Below are positions 47,191-58,179 of a stretch of DNA of 64,000 nucleotides, piece by piece. The position numbers and the translations under genes are program-made. Source of the DNA: Zeus faber (taxonomy: Eukaryota > Chordata > Actinopteri > Zeiformes > Zeidae); the NCBI GenBank assembly GCA_960531495.1, contig OY482865.1:14773787-14837786 (forward strand). Direction: 5' to 3'. Under the pieces are notes generated by a model. It was not told the origin of the DNA. It saw only the letters and a list, made by a program, of their open reading frames with translations, and ran no database searches. The first letter of the stretch is position 1. Every line of letters begins with the position of its first letter.

Positions 47191-50055
47191 TTAAATCTGA
47201 GTCTCCTGTACCTTCTCCTTGGTGTGAGTTTTTATGACAAAAGGCTCAGACATGGCTGTCATGGTGCTGGGCAAGGTTCGAGGGAGAGAGTTCCCAACAT
47301 TGTTTTCTGTCCATTTAGCCCCATGGCCAGATGGTTTATAGGTGTTGTATTTTGGCTTGAGGGTGCCATGCTCCACCTTATGGGGACTGTAGTCCGTGTT
47401 CTGGGGGCTGTAATCCATTTTGGGTCTCTGTGTGTGGGGGCTGAAATCAGACTTGAAGGCGCTGTAATCTGTTTTGTGGGGGCTGAAGTCATTCTTGTAG
47501 GCGTTGTAGTCAATTGTCTTATGGGGAGTATATGGATCCTTGGGTTTGTAGCTACTGATGTCAGGTTTTGGTCTCTGGGCACTATAGTCCATTTTAGGTT
47601 TGGGCTGTGTACTGTAGTCCGGCTTAAATGCACTGTAATCAGGTTTAGGTCTTGAATGAGTGCTATAGTCTGTCTTAAATGGACTGTAATCCGTTTTAGG
47701 TTTGGGATGTGTACTGTAGTCTGATTTTAATGGGCTGTAGTCATGTCTAGGTTTTGGTTGAGTGCTGTAATCTCGTTTAAAAGGACTGAAGTCCGATTTT
47801 TGTCTGGGATGAGTGCTATAATCTGGTTTGAATGGACTATAGTCCGATTTAACTTTAGGGTGGGTACCAAAGTCTGTTTTGAAAGGGCTGTATTCCCCTT
47901 TAGGCTTGTGAGTGCTATAGTCTGGTCTAAATGGGCTGTACTCTGCCTTTGGTCTATGGAGGCCGAAATCTGGGGTAGATTTGTGGGAGTTGTAGTCTGG
48001 AGTGGATTTATGGGTGCTGTAGTCCATTGTGGGCTTATATGTAGTATACTCGATCTTAGGCTTATGAAGGGTGAAATCAGGCTGGGGTTTGTACTCAGCC
48101 TTGGGTTTATGAAAGCCATAATCTGTTTTGTGGCTGATGAAGTCCAGTTTGTGTATGCTGTTGTGGTCCCGGATCTCGGGCAGTGAAAGACCTGACTCTT
48201 GGGCTGCAGAGGCTGGTGGTGGTAGGTCCTCTTCGTCTACCTGGATGATTTCTACAGTCCGCGCAGCTGCTACTGTGCTCCTTTGTTGGTGCCGCTTCCT
48301 CAGTTTGTAGAAGGCGATGAGCATGACTGCAGCCAGTAGCGTTACAGCCACAAAACAGCCAATTATGATCTTGGTGGTCTTCATCACCTCGTCTAGGCTA
48401 GGCCCATTCTTGCCTGGCTTTCCAGTCGCGCCTTTTGGTCCTGGCACAACGGATGGCTTTGCAGCAGCTGGTGGGCTGTCTGTGCTCTGTAGTAGCACAG
48501 TTGGCGTGGAGATGAAAACTGGGCGAAAGACAGAAGGTGAGGCAGTAGTGGTTGTCGTTCCTTGGCCTCCACCTCCTCCACCAGCAACTCCAGCCCCTGC
48601 AGCAGCAGCTGTTGTAGTAGTTTTAGGTTTGGGCATCTCAGTGGTTGGCCCCAAGACCTCAACAGTCACTGTGGTAAAGTAGCTCAAGTTGGATGTGTTG
48701 AGCTCTGCTGCACTCACATTGAGATAGGCTGAAGCATTGGAGTTTCCTGCTGCATTGGATACCATGCAGGTGTAAGTGCCAGTGTCTGCTGCCAGGACAT
48801 TGGAGAAATTAAGCGTGCCGTCATTGAGGACTGATATTCTCGGGTGACTAGAGGCGTGCGTCAGGACAGTCCCATTGGGTAGAAGCCAGCGTACCGAAGA
48901 CATTGAGGCAGTGCGGCAACGAAGTTCAGCCACCCGCTCGGCTGAGATGTTCAAGTCCCTTGGTGCATCAGCAATAAAGGGGGCAGAACATTGGAGGCCG
49001 GAGTTCTCCCCCTTGTCCACTTCCACTAGTTGTTGACCTCTCATGCTGGCAGGTGAGTGGCAGCGTCCACAGCAAGTAGAGTTAGTGGGGATATACTCCC
49101 TCAACCAGCGAGCCAACCACACGGCTTCACAGCCACAGTTCCAAGGATTGTGGTGGAGATGTAGCTCCACCAAATATCTGAGGGGGGAGAAAAGGTCATG
49201 TGGCAACGCACTCAGATTGTTATGGGCCAAATTGAGCTCCACCAATGACGATAGGTCGTCAAATGCATTGCGTTCTATCACGGTGATTTGAGAGTTCATT
49301 ACCCACAGCTTTTTCAGGGAGCGCAAGCCTCTTAAGGAGCCTGGCTTGATCTCTGGGAAGAGGTTCTCTGAGATCTCTAGTTCCTCCAGTCCTTTGAGGG
49401 GGCTCAGGTTGGGCATATCACCCCTTATGTTGCACATGCCCAGGTTGAGGTACTTGAGGTTCTGCAGGCCCTCAAAGGCACCCTCCGAGATGTACTCCAG
49501 TTTCCTCAGCTCTCCTAGATCCAATCGCATGAGTGATGGCACCCGGTTGAAAGCATAGGAGGGAATGCTCTCAATGGGGTTGTTCCTCAGCCAAAGTTCC
49601 CTCAACTTAGAAAGGTACTCAAAGGCCCCACTGGGCACAACCGTCAGTCGGTTGTCAAACAGCTCCAGGGTGTTAAGGCTTGTAAGTCCATTGAACGCAC
49701 CCACCTCAATCTGGCGTATGGCATTGCGGCCTAACTGGAGCACCTCGAGGTGGTGCAGGTGACGGAAAGAGTCGGCCTGCACCGCCTCGATGGCATTCTC
49801 CATCAGATTGAGGTGGCGCGTGTTGGCAGGGATGCCTAGGGGTACTCGTGTGAGGCCTCGCCGTGTGCACACCACCTTCCCCTGCTGACTACTGCAAGAA
49901 CACTGTGGCGGGCAGCTCTGGGGTCCTGGAGCCGCAGCGGCCGCCCCCGCCAAAGCCAACGAGGCACTGCTCCACGCTCGCGCCATCAGGAAGACAACAC
50001 AGAGCAGGGCGGCTTTCCTGGCTCGACGCACAGCTACCCGCCCCAGGAGACTCAT
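47191..50055 (-). CDS. lrrc4: Lrrc4 / netrin-G ligand 2 with expanded cytoplasmic tail
   Basis: This is a complete single-exon coding region of 954 codons encoding a postsynaptic adhesion protein that, in mammals, binds netrin-G2 on axons and PSD-95 inside the dendrite. A signal peptide covers about residues 1-44 and an LRR N-cap about 48-63 (C48, C52, C54, C63). Leucine-rich repeats run from about 77 to 300, with an LRR C-cap at 303-357 starting NPWNCGCEAVWLARW. One Ig domain lies at 360-448 (C380, C430; DTGTYTCMVSN). A Thr/Gly/Ala-rich stalk spans 450-555 and the membrane segment about 562-583, followed by KLRKRHQQR. Residues 631-901 are tandem Tyr-rich repeats. The tail ends KVQETQI, a class I-type PDZ ligand. 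The LRR motif SLMRLDLGEL, the juxtamembrane region and the ending WTENNVGNS fit LRRC4 rather than LRRC4B or LRRC4C. Mammalian LRRC4 has about 653 residues; the surplus is almost all the repeat block. The ATG is followed at once by a signal peptide. The gene lies antisense inside snd1, as in human. Confidence 0.97.
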   Translation of the reverse strand: MSLLGRVAVRRARKAALLCVVFLMARAWSSASLALAGAAAAAPGPQSCPPQCSCSSQQGKVVCTRRGLTRVPLGIPANTRHLNLMENAIEAVQADSFRHLHHLEVLQLGRNAIRQIEVGAFNGLTSLNTLELFDNRLTVVPSGAFEYLSKLRELWLRNNPIESIPSYAFNRVPSLMRLDLGELRKLEYISEGAFEGLQNLKYLNLGMCNIRGDMPNLSPLKGLEELEISENLFPEIKPGSLRGLRSLKKLWVMNSQITVIERNAFDDLSSLVELNLAHNNLSALPHDLFSPLRYLVELHLHHNPWNCGCEAVWLARWLREYIPTNSTCCGRCHSPASMRGQQLVEVDKGENSGLQCSAPFIADAPRDLNISAERVAELRCRTASMSSVRWLLPNGTVLTHASSHPRISVLNDGTLNFSNVLAADTGTYTCMVSNAAGNSNASAYLNVSAAELNTSNLSYFTTVTVEVLGPTTEMPKPKTTTTAAAAGAGVAGGGGGGQGTTTTTASPSVFRPVFISTPTVLLQSTDSPPAAAKPSVVPGPKGATGKPGKNGPSLDEVMKTTKIIIGCFVAVTLLAAVMLIAFYKLRKRHQQRSTVAAARTVEIIQVDEEDLPPPASAAQESGLSLPEIRDHNSIHKLDFISHKTDYGFHKPKAEYKPQPDFTLHKPKIEYTTYKPTMDYSTHKSTPDYNSHKSTPDFGLHRPKAEYSPFRPDYSTHKPKGEYSPFKTDFGTHPKVKSDYSPFKPDYSTHPRQKSDFSPFKRDYSTQPKPRHDYSPLKSDYSTHPKPKTDYSPFKTDYSTHSRPKPDYSAFKPDYSTQPKPKMDYSAQRPKPDISSYKPKDPYTPHKTIDYNAYKNDFSPHKTDYSAFKSDFSPHTQRPKMDYSPQNTDYSPHKVEHGTLKPKYNTYKPSGHGAKWTENNVGNSLPRTLPSTMTAMSEPFVIKTHTKEKVQETQI
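47353..48165 (-). repeat. lrrc4: Coding tandem repeat in the Lrrc4 tail (residues 631-901)
   Basis: This 813-bp in-frame block encodes about 270 residues of degenerate tandem repeats. The core unit is near 17 residues and alternates two half-units, as in DYSTHPKPKTDYSPFKT; seven or so units in the middle keep this length while the flanks have shorter ones (DYSTHKSTP, DFSPHKT). About 26 tyrosines occur, most just after Asp or Glu and often before Ser-Pro or Ser-Thr. Lys, His and Pro dominate, and Cys and Trp are absent. The block starts right after the conserved Asp-His of the mammalian tail and ends just before KYNTYKPSGHGAKWTEN, which resembles the mammalian stretch NYNTYKPAHGAHWTEN. It reads without a stop in a long frame, so it is probably expressed. 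It is likely disordered and phosphorylatable; no function is known to me. Confidence 0.93.
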
Positions 50056-50208
50056 GATGTGGCACGTTCATAATTCAGCATCATCCGGGGGAGGGGATGG
50101 GGGTGTTGGGGATGGGGCTTTTTTGTAGGGGTATGGTTCAGGGTTCGGGAAATGGCACTTAACTTGGCCTCTGCGTTGATGTAATCAGGGGCAGGGAGTT
50201 GGAGGGGG
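50056..50208 (-). other. lrrc4: Putative lrrc4 5' UTR with a candidate splice acceptor
   Basis: Mammalian LRRC4 has a non-coding first exon and an uninterrupted coding exon. On the - strand a pyrimidine-rich stretch ending in CAG (50209-50211) precedes a C-rich run to the ATG at 50055, so the coding exon could begin at 50208. Other acceptors cannot be excluded. Confidence 0.3.
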
Positions 50209-51249
50209 CTGGAGAGGAAAATGGGAGGAGGTGGGGTTCTGATGCTTACTAACAGAAGGGTGGAGTTGCCCTATCCTGGATTAAGCAATACTTTTCCTCG
50301 GCAGTGCTCAACGTTGGCTAAGGAATGGAGGGCAGAGTGGGCTGGCTTTTCTAAACCATGTGTATGAGAAGTACATAATGGCAAATTAAGCAACTAAAAC
50401 CCTATTACGAGACAGAAGGGAGTGCAGGGTGTTATAAATTGATGCAAAGAGGGGTTGAAACACTAGACACCTACCTCAAGTTAATATTACAGGTCCTTGA
50501 ATTGAGATATATATCTTCCCTCCTTTTTGCAATCACAGATTAAGCTGTAAGGGTCACACCAGCGGTACGTATATCCCCAAGAGCCTCAAAGAAAGCCTTT
50601 CAATGTCTGCTCTGTCAAATAGGAACCAGAGACGTCAACAAAGACAAACCCGTTTTGTAAATCCACACATCCAAATAGAAAGATTTGAAGGCCTTCTGTG
50701 AATGTTTTTTTTTTTTTTTTTTTTTTTTTTTTCTTTCTTTTTTTCTTCAACGCTCCCCGTTCGTCAGTCGGTAAAAAGACAAAAACAACAACAAAAAAAA
50801 AGCAGGATATTGGAATCCAGTCAGGCTCCTGAAGTGGCAGCGGTTCCCTGCTTGCTCGCTGTCGGCTCCTCTTCTCTCGCTTGTCCTTGGAATCCGACAG
50901 TCGATCCCCCGGCTAGACGCTTTCCCCAAGTCTCCATAGCCCAGGCAACCATGCAAATGAAAACACTTGCACCGAAGCAAACCGATGCTCAATTCTGCTC
51001 ACGAAAACCAAGACAGAATGCAGGGGGGGGGGGCGGGGGGGGGAGTGAAAAATGCACAAAACAAAACGGGTAAGAACCCTCCTCTGTGGGTTTAACGAGA
51101 GTAAAGCATGAAAATTCCACAGCCCTTTCAAGTGTTCTTTGCCTTTTGTTTGTGGCTGACGGGAGACGATGGTGGGAGGGTGGGTGGAGGGTGAACCAGG
51201 AGATTAAGAAGAAAGGGGAAAAAAAAAAAAGACCCCCTCCTTTTTCTGC

Positions 51250-52270
51250 TCCTCCGTTCACTTTTTGGTAGTAAATCAGTCCGTGGGGTGGTCAGTCTCG
51301 CCCCTTTTCTCCTTCCCTCGCTCGCTCTCTTGAGTGGCGATGCGTCCGCTTGATTATTTTTTTATTATTTTTTTCGTCTTGCCCCGGAGCACTCGGTGGG
51401 GGGGTCGGAAAGGCAAGGCGACGCACGCTGCAGTCATTAGCTTCTTTTCCCTCTCTTTAACTAGCCCCACACGCCAGACCCGACAGCTGCGGCAGAACCC
51501 GTGCGCACACACACACCATTCCCGCCTGACACAGACACTAGCACACACTCACGCGCACTCACGGCACTAGCAGCAGAAGCGGCACGCACACAGCGGCAGC
51601 TGCAGCCTGCCTCCCGCGCACTTCCCAATAATCCGTCAATTTCTTCAGAGGGTGGGGGGAGGCGGTGTACCCAGAGGACAGAGTGGTTGGAGGGGGCGCA
51701 GTGCTGTAGCACGGTCGAGGATGGGGGGCAGGAGAAAGGAGGGGTAGGAGCGCACCATGCTCTTACACAGAGCGACTCGGCAGCAATTGCAGCGTCGTAG
51801 GCAAAAAAAAAAAATGCTCTCGTTCTCTCTCTCCTTGTCTCTCTGTGTGTCCTCCTCTCCGGGTGTATCTCCGGTTTCTTTCTCTCTTTGACTCTCTCTG
51901 CGCTTTGGCCGTTTTTTTTTTTTGTTTGTTTTTTTTTTGTTTGTTTTTTTCTGTTCTTTCCCCTGTTGCTGCTCGAAGCCCCCCGCTAGTGCAGCATTCT
52001 ACCGGGCAGAGTGCGAGAGGAGCAAGGCGAGCGCGCGGCTTCCAGGCGTGACGTTGACAACGGCGTCGATGTGGAAAGGATCCGGTGTAGCAGCAAAAGA
52101 GAGGGAGCGTGCACCGGGGATTGAATCAGGCTCTCTTTCTCTCTCTCTCTTACTCCTCCCTCCCTCGGTCCCTCCCGCCCTCTCTCACTCTGCTGTGTCC
52201 TGAGGTAGTTGGCTGAGCTCAAAGCACTCAGACCTTTTTTATTTATTTATTTATTATTTTTTTTTTAGAG
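51250..52270 (-). promoter_or_regulatory. lrrc4: Candidate lrrc4 first-exon/promoter region
   Basis: About 1.2-2.2 kb upstream of the lrrc4 start the sequence becomes richer in G+C and CpG than the surrounding intron, especially around 51470-51620 and 51980-52080, where a TGACGTTG CRE-like site lies at about 52050. An A/T stretch that reads as repeated AATAAAT on the - strand lies at 52235-52262 and might act as a TATA-like element. Dinucleotide CT tracts (51820-51900, 52130-52150) are also present. The placement fits a neuronal gene with a distant non-coding first exon, but no start site can be proven. Confidence 0.35.
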
Positions 52271-53744
52271 CTCTAGCCCTTCACGAACCTGTTTTCTCCA
52301 ACTGTCCTCTTTTTCTGTTCCGCTCTTCTTTGCCGGGCCATCACTTGTTCTTTAGCCGCCTGGACCAATGGAAGAGATGGACAGCAGCGTCCCCACGGCA
52401 ACTACATTTTTATTCTCTCGGCTCTCTTCCTTTCCGCTGCGCTCACTCTCTTCTTTGCACTCTTGTTCTCTCCCTCCTTTGTCCTTTATTGGAAAAAGAG
52501 AACATGAATGTACTGCTGACACATCCCGCTTGGAGCAGCGTGGCGGCTTGATGCAGTGTTTAGAGAATAAATGCAAAAAGTACTTTCCCTTTTCCCTTTC
52601 TGCTCGCTTCCTTCCATCTACCCCATGACACTCTCCCTCCCTGGTTTTCAGCTCTCCTTTTTTATTTTTTTTACATTCTAACAAACGATGTCACTTCATC
52701 CGTTCCTGTCGCCCCTCCCCAAAATGTTTGGCTCCCCTTTCCCGCCTCCTTTCTCATTCTCTCCCTCTGTCCTCCCTTTGCCTTTATGCATACGTTGTTT
52801 TTATGTGCACTGACTATTCTACATAGTGTTTTATGATAAAGGTGAGCTGCTGCTCTGTAGCGAGGGGGAGAGTAAGAGACGATCACCTGGATGAATGATC
52901 CTTCGCCGGCTCCCGACGTCTTCCCTCTCAAAGGCTTCATAATAGCTCTGAGTGTGTGTCTCGCTCCCAAGCTGTGAAAGGCACAAATTGGGACACAAAG
53001 GCTACAGGGCTTGGGAATAGTCCACATTAGTGGCCTAATCATTTCTCCTGCTTCTGCATTCCTGTGCAGACAATTGAAGGAGATTTTAACGGAGGGTGAA
53101 AAAAATATTGTAAATCATTCTACATCTCAGTTGACCATTTAGTTTGAGTACTTAATCTATTTTTCGCCAACAGGGTCTATATATAACTTGATTTTGTGTT
53201 TCTTTGTAGTTTTTGACCAAAAAAAAAACAAGCTCCAGTTAAACCCATAGGGGATAAAATTTAAGAAGCAGCAATGCAAGAACGAAAGAGAATTGATTCA
53301 TTTGATGAAGGTTAACGTGCAAGAAAATATAGTGCGACGAAGCTGCGGGATACATTTCTGGGCTCTTCTCTTTTTGCACCTCTTCCATCAATCTCTCTGA
53401 CTTTTAATTTCTGGATGCCTCCATTGTTCTCTGGCAAGTGCCCCCGCCCCCCTTATCTGTCACGGCAGGTTGTCAGAGCACTCTAAACGGGCACAAACTG
53501 TCGCTCCAGGTAGCACGCAGCTGTAAAGGTCACGTTAAGGAAGGCGAACGGAGTGAAACGCGACATGTTTTACCTTTCTGCCCCAGGACCAGAGGCAAAA
53601 CGAAACAAATGTACCACACCTCCCTCCCTCCCTCTCTCTCTCTCTCTCTTACTATCCAATGACTTGCACCGAACCGCTTGTCCATCAAACAAAGAAGCAG
53701 AGGGGTAATTGATGGGTGGTAAGGCCAGTCATGATGATGCTGCA

Positions 53745-53878
<134 letters not shown>

Positions 53879-54670
53879 CAGGATGGAGAGAGAAGCGGCC
53901 GGAAAAGGTCACTGCCTGTAGCACAGTTTGATAGTTCTCCCAAGTATGAAGTAAACATTTGTACACTAGACACTACTTGACTTCTCTACACATTGCCGTT
54001 GTTTATTGGCTTCAACAAAGTCACTGTAAAGTAACAGCATGTCGGCGTTCATGCAATTCTGTTTCCCTTATTCTTGTGGCCTTACTCACGAGGTAGAGTT
54101 CCCAGTACACACCGCCACGTGTAGTCCTTCCAACCAAGCTTTTCTCACCTTTACCTGTTGAACTTCCAGGGTGACGCTTCGATATTGTGAACAATGTGTT
54201 GCAACGTAATAGCAACTGCACCTATCAGATGTGAAATGGCATGAAAATTGGTGCTGACATGTTTGTGTCAGATGGCTCCTGCATGCCCCCGCTGTATGTG
54301 TGGTGTGTCGTGGTTTAGTAGGCCAGCGACTCAAAATGAGTTCAGGTTGCCTTTCAGCTGTTCAGCAGTCTGTTCAGGGGAACTATCTGACCAAAATGGT
54401 CCACTGACCCATCATGTGACCCAGCTTGCTAGGGCAGCACCTCCGCCTCCTCTTCTTTTTTTTTTTCACCTCTTCTCCTGTCCGTCAGTGTGTTCCCCCT
54501 GATGGTCCTGCTCTCTTGGTATTTGAAACTGAGGTCACAGTCCTCCGACGTCCCCCAATGCTCCAGTGACCCAAAATGCCTTCGTTGCTGAAGCGGAACG
54601 GTCAACATGTCACAACCTTGCGGTTTAGCCAAACCGTGTTGTTCAAGGGGAGGTTCAGTCAAGGTTGAAA

Positions 54671-54715
<45 letters not shown>

Positions 54716-55324
54716 CAACAGGTCAGCAGGTCAAGCAGTGATGTCCTAGCCATTTTTGTTTTTTCAAACATTTCAGCACATTGAATAACCTCGCTGGCCA
54801 CTGCAATTAGGACCTGTGTCTTTTGAGAGTGTGGATGGCCAACGAAGCAACAAGCCCACAACACCCATTGCTGCCTGCAGTCGTGTAGAGGTCCCATAAT
54901 GTCAACAGTATAACGTACAGTATCCTGACAAGGACAGTGCATGTGTCGGCCCTGGCCTCCAGGACTCGCTGGTGGTCAACTGCTTGGCAAGCTGTCACAT
55001 TTGTGACGCCCACCTGCTGTCATGTCAGCCCCTCATGCAACACCCCCTGTACCCTGCCTCGGCCAGGGTCCCTCGAGGCCCTCTGTGCCCAGCCAGGAGG
55101 GCACCACTCATGGTTTGGGGGTAACGGGAGACCTAATTTACTCCGGGTCTGACAGTCTGTCACCATGTTCACGGTGCGCGCGTGTGTGTGTGTATGTATG
55201 TATGTATGTATGTGTGTGTGTGTGTGTCCGTGTTGGGAAGGAGGCGAAGGGTATACTGCACAGAACCCGGCCCGGAGGGTGAGTGCCGGAAAATCTGGGC
55301 TGCGGCCAGTCACATGTAGGTCAG

Positions 55325-55502
<178 letters not shown>

Positions 55503-55924
55503 TGTAGTCCTATTTGAGCGAATGGCAGCAGTATGGTATAGCAGCAAAGCTAATCTGATTAGAAGGATGTACAGCTCAGTGATAGATCTAATGTTAATGT
55601 TGTTGCATCTGCCATTGCTGTAAACAACAATTTACAACATGGGCCCATAGCTCAATATTGACAGTACACCATTGTGCCTTTACCCTCTGGTTTGATAGGA
55701 TGCTTTAGCAGATGTTATATATTTTGCTGTGCACAGTTAATTTGCTTGTGCCTGCCTGCAGGTACTTTACTTCCTTTTAAGTTAGTAGAAATGTCCCCAT
55801 GTTTACCCACTCATCAGCACCCTTTCTGGCAGCATATTAACATATTAACCATTTTTGCCAGGCTATTGCGCTCCCCACACGTTCACACATTGCGTGCACC
55901 ATTGTGCCCACTAGCGCGTGCGCG

Positions 55925-55966
<42 letters not shown>

Positions 55967-56048
55967 GATAACCTTGCCGTGAAAGACTGGTGCTGAAAAA
56001 AATAAAAATAAAAATTCAATTTCCAGGAAGTTATTTTGTGAGATTATG

Positions 56049-56095
<47 letters not shown>

Positions 56096-58179
56096 ACGCA
56101 CACACACATGCACCCACACACAGACAGACACACAGATTCAGTCCAGTGTAGGCTCCAACTGCTTGCTTTGAATTGTTCTCATCCCACGCTTTAACACACA
56201 CACCCCCACTCTCACACACACGCAGGCTTGCACATCTGTCCCAATAATATGGCTATCCAGAGATTATCCAGAGTGATAAGGAACATTAGTAGCTTCTGTC
56301 CAGCCAGGGTTGGATGAGACCTTGACTTCTGTCCAGATACAGATATAAACATCTGTCTGCCTCTCTTACCTTCTGTGGCCTGTATTCTATGTTCTTATAT
56401 AGTCCTGTTTTGGTACGCAGAGTTGACTGTCGTAATTTTTACATGTATTATTATTATTATTATTATTAGGGGTTCTGCCCCCGAAGGAAAAATTTACGTC
56501 AGTCATCTGTGGATGTCAAGGAACCGACGTACCCACAGACATAATGAATAAAATTTGCATTTGAGGCATTTCGGACATGGCATCCTCCGAGTTAAATCAA
56601 AATCAGTCCGTCTCTATAGGAGAAGTTAGTAAAGAACACTGTATCTCATCCCTGCAACGGTCACGTGAGAGCACAGCCGGCCTCTGAATGGTCACAGAAA
56701 AACGTGGCAAATCATGGCATCGCTGGTGACGTGTAATCACATCGCACATGTGCAAAATAGCGGCGCATGACGACTGCCTGATATTGTATATGCCATTCGG
56801 AAATAATTTCGATTTTTAATCTGAACAGAGGGCTGTTTGATTGGACTTTAACTAAAGGAATATAAGACACAAACTCTGACAGGCTGTACATAGGCAGAAG
56901 CGCAGAGATAATTGCTGTTAAACACGAGGTAGATGGCGCGTTTGGAACACTGAATTGTATTTAGTTGTAACAGAAACTATACAAAATTACACAGTGGCTG
57001 GTATTTTTTTACCATTAACCTTTATGTGAGAAAATAATGATATTAAAGTATTACCTGACGACAATTGCATTAAACAAAGCGCAGTGTATGACACTGTTGC
57101 AGGCTTCTAGCATTGCATCACGGATGCGAGAGCAACCCAAAAACCCTATTTCAACTTCTCCATCCAAACTTTGCCTGAAGAATTTCACCATGGCGGACCT
57201 TCGAACATCCACAGCAAGTTCACCACATCAGCCAGCCAGCAAACACCGGTCAAGCCGGGAAATGTTTCCAAGCGTCGAAGTAAGTAAACCTATTGTTTGA
57301 GTTTACAATATGCAGTAGTACCACACTTGATATTTATTTTAATTACCATACTAGCACAGAGACTAATGCTTATGGAGGTAGGTGTTGCGTTTGAAATCGG
57401 GATATTGTAACATTTGACTTTCTTATATAATGATATTATACTAATCCAACCAGCACCAGGGTGAGTTATAAATGAAACAACCAAATACACCACTACCTTC
57501 AGAATTTCTAGAAATTCCAGAGATATATATTATTAGTCTTCCTGAATTGTACTTAGTTAGTAATAAGAACAATACAAAATTACAGTGACAAGTATTATTT
57601 TATTACACTCTGTGTTTAATTCTATGTTTGTTTTTTAGCCTCCAATTCCTATGACGTGATTGTAACAGGCTATTTGAATGTGGAAATGACTGAGTTGACT
57701 TTTATGCCTACAACCCAAAGTTCAGAACTAAGACTGACACTGAAGGACATTGCAGCCCTCCTCCAAAAAACAACTGTACCTTCGTTATACATTGTCATCA
57801 AATGGCTTCCTTGTGTTTTCCCATTCCCACAAAGAATACAATTAGTCATAATTGAGGCCCTACTCCTCTCAGTACGCACTACAAATTACGATTGCTGTGT
57901 TTTTCAGGTTGGTGGAATCCATGTGAGTCATAAAGGTGGCTGTAGCAACCACAATGGTGCAAGTTCATGGAAACGACATCTAATTGCAAGAATGCTCCAT
58001 GACAACACGATGGCAATGAAGCGCAGTCCCTGGGGAGATAAAATCAGTGAAAGATGCCCAATCCTACACAATAAAGACCCCAACGACCCAGCCCCTGGAT
58101 AGCACTGCGTATCTCGCATGTACAAAGAACACGGAAATTCTACGTATGTCAGACACTGTTACTGACATGAACCTCCAAG

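Noticed and set aside
47259-48186. Open frames of 124, 130 and 147 codons overlapping lrrc4
   Set aside because: They are shadows of the tandem repeat in the true lrrc4 frame, which matches a known protein.
54020-55160. Possible gene or retroelement in GC-richer sequence with frames on the - strand
   Set aside because: Translations in all frames are broken and match nothing I recognise; no ends or repeats support an element.
56890-58110. Possible gene from open frames of 87 and 148 codons
   Set aside because: No domain or family recognised, AT-rich sequence, no clear splice sites; left as intron.
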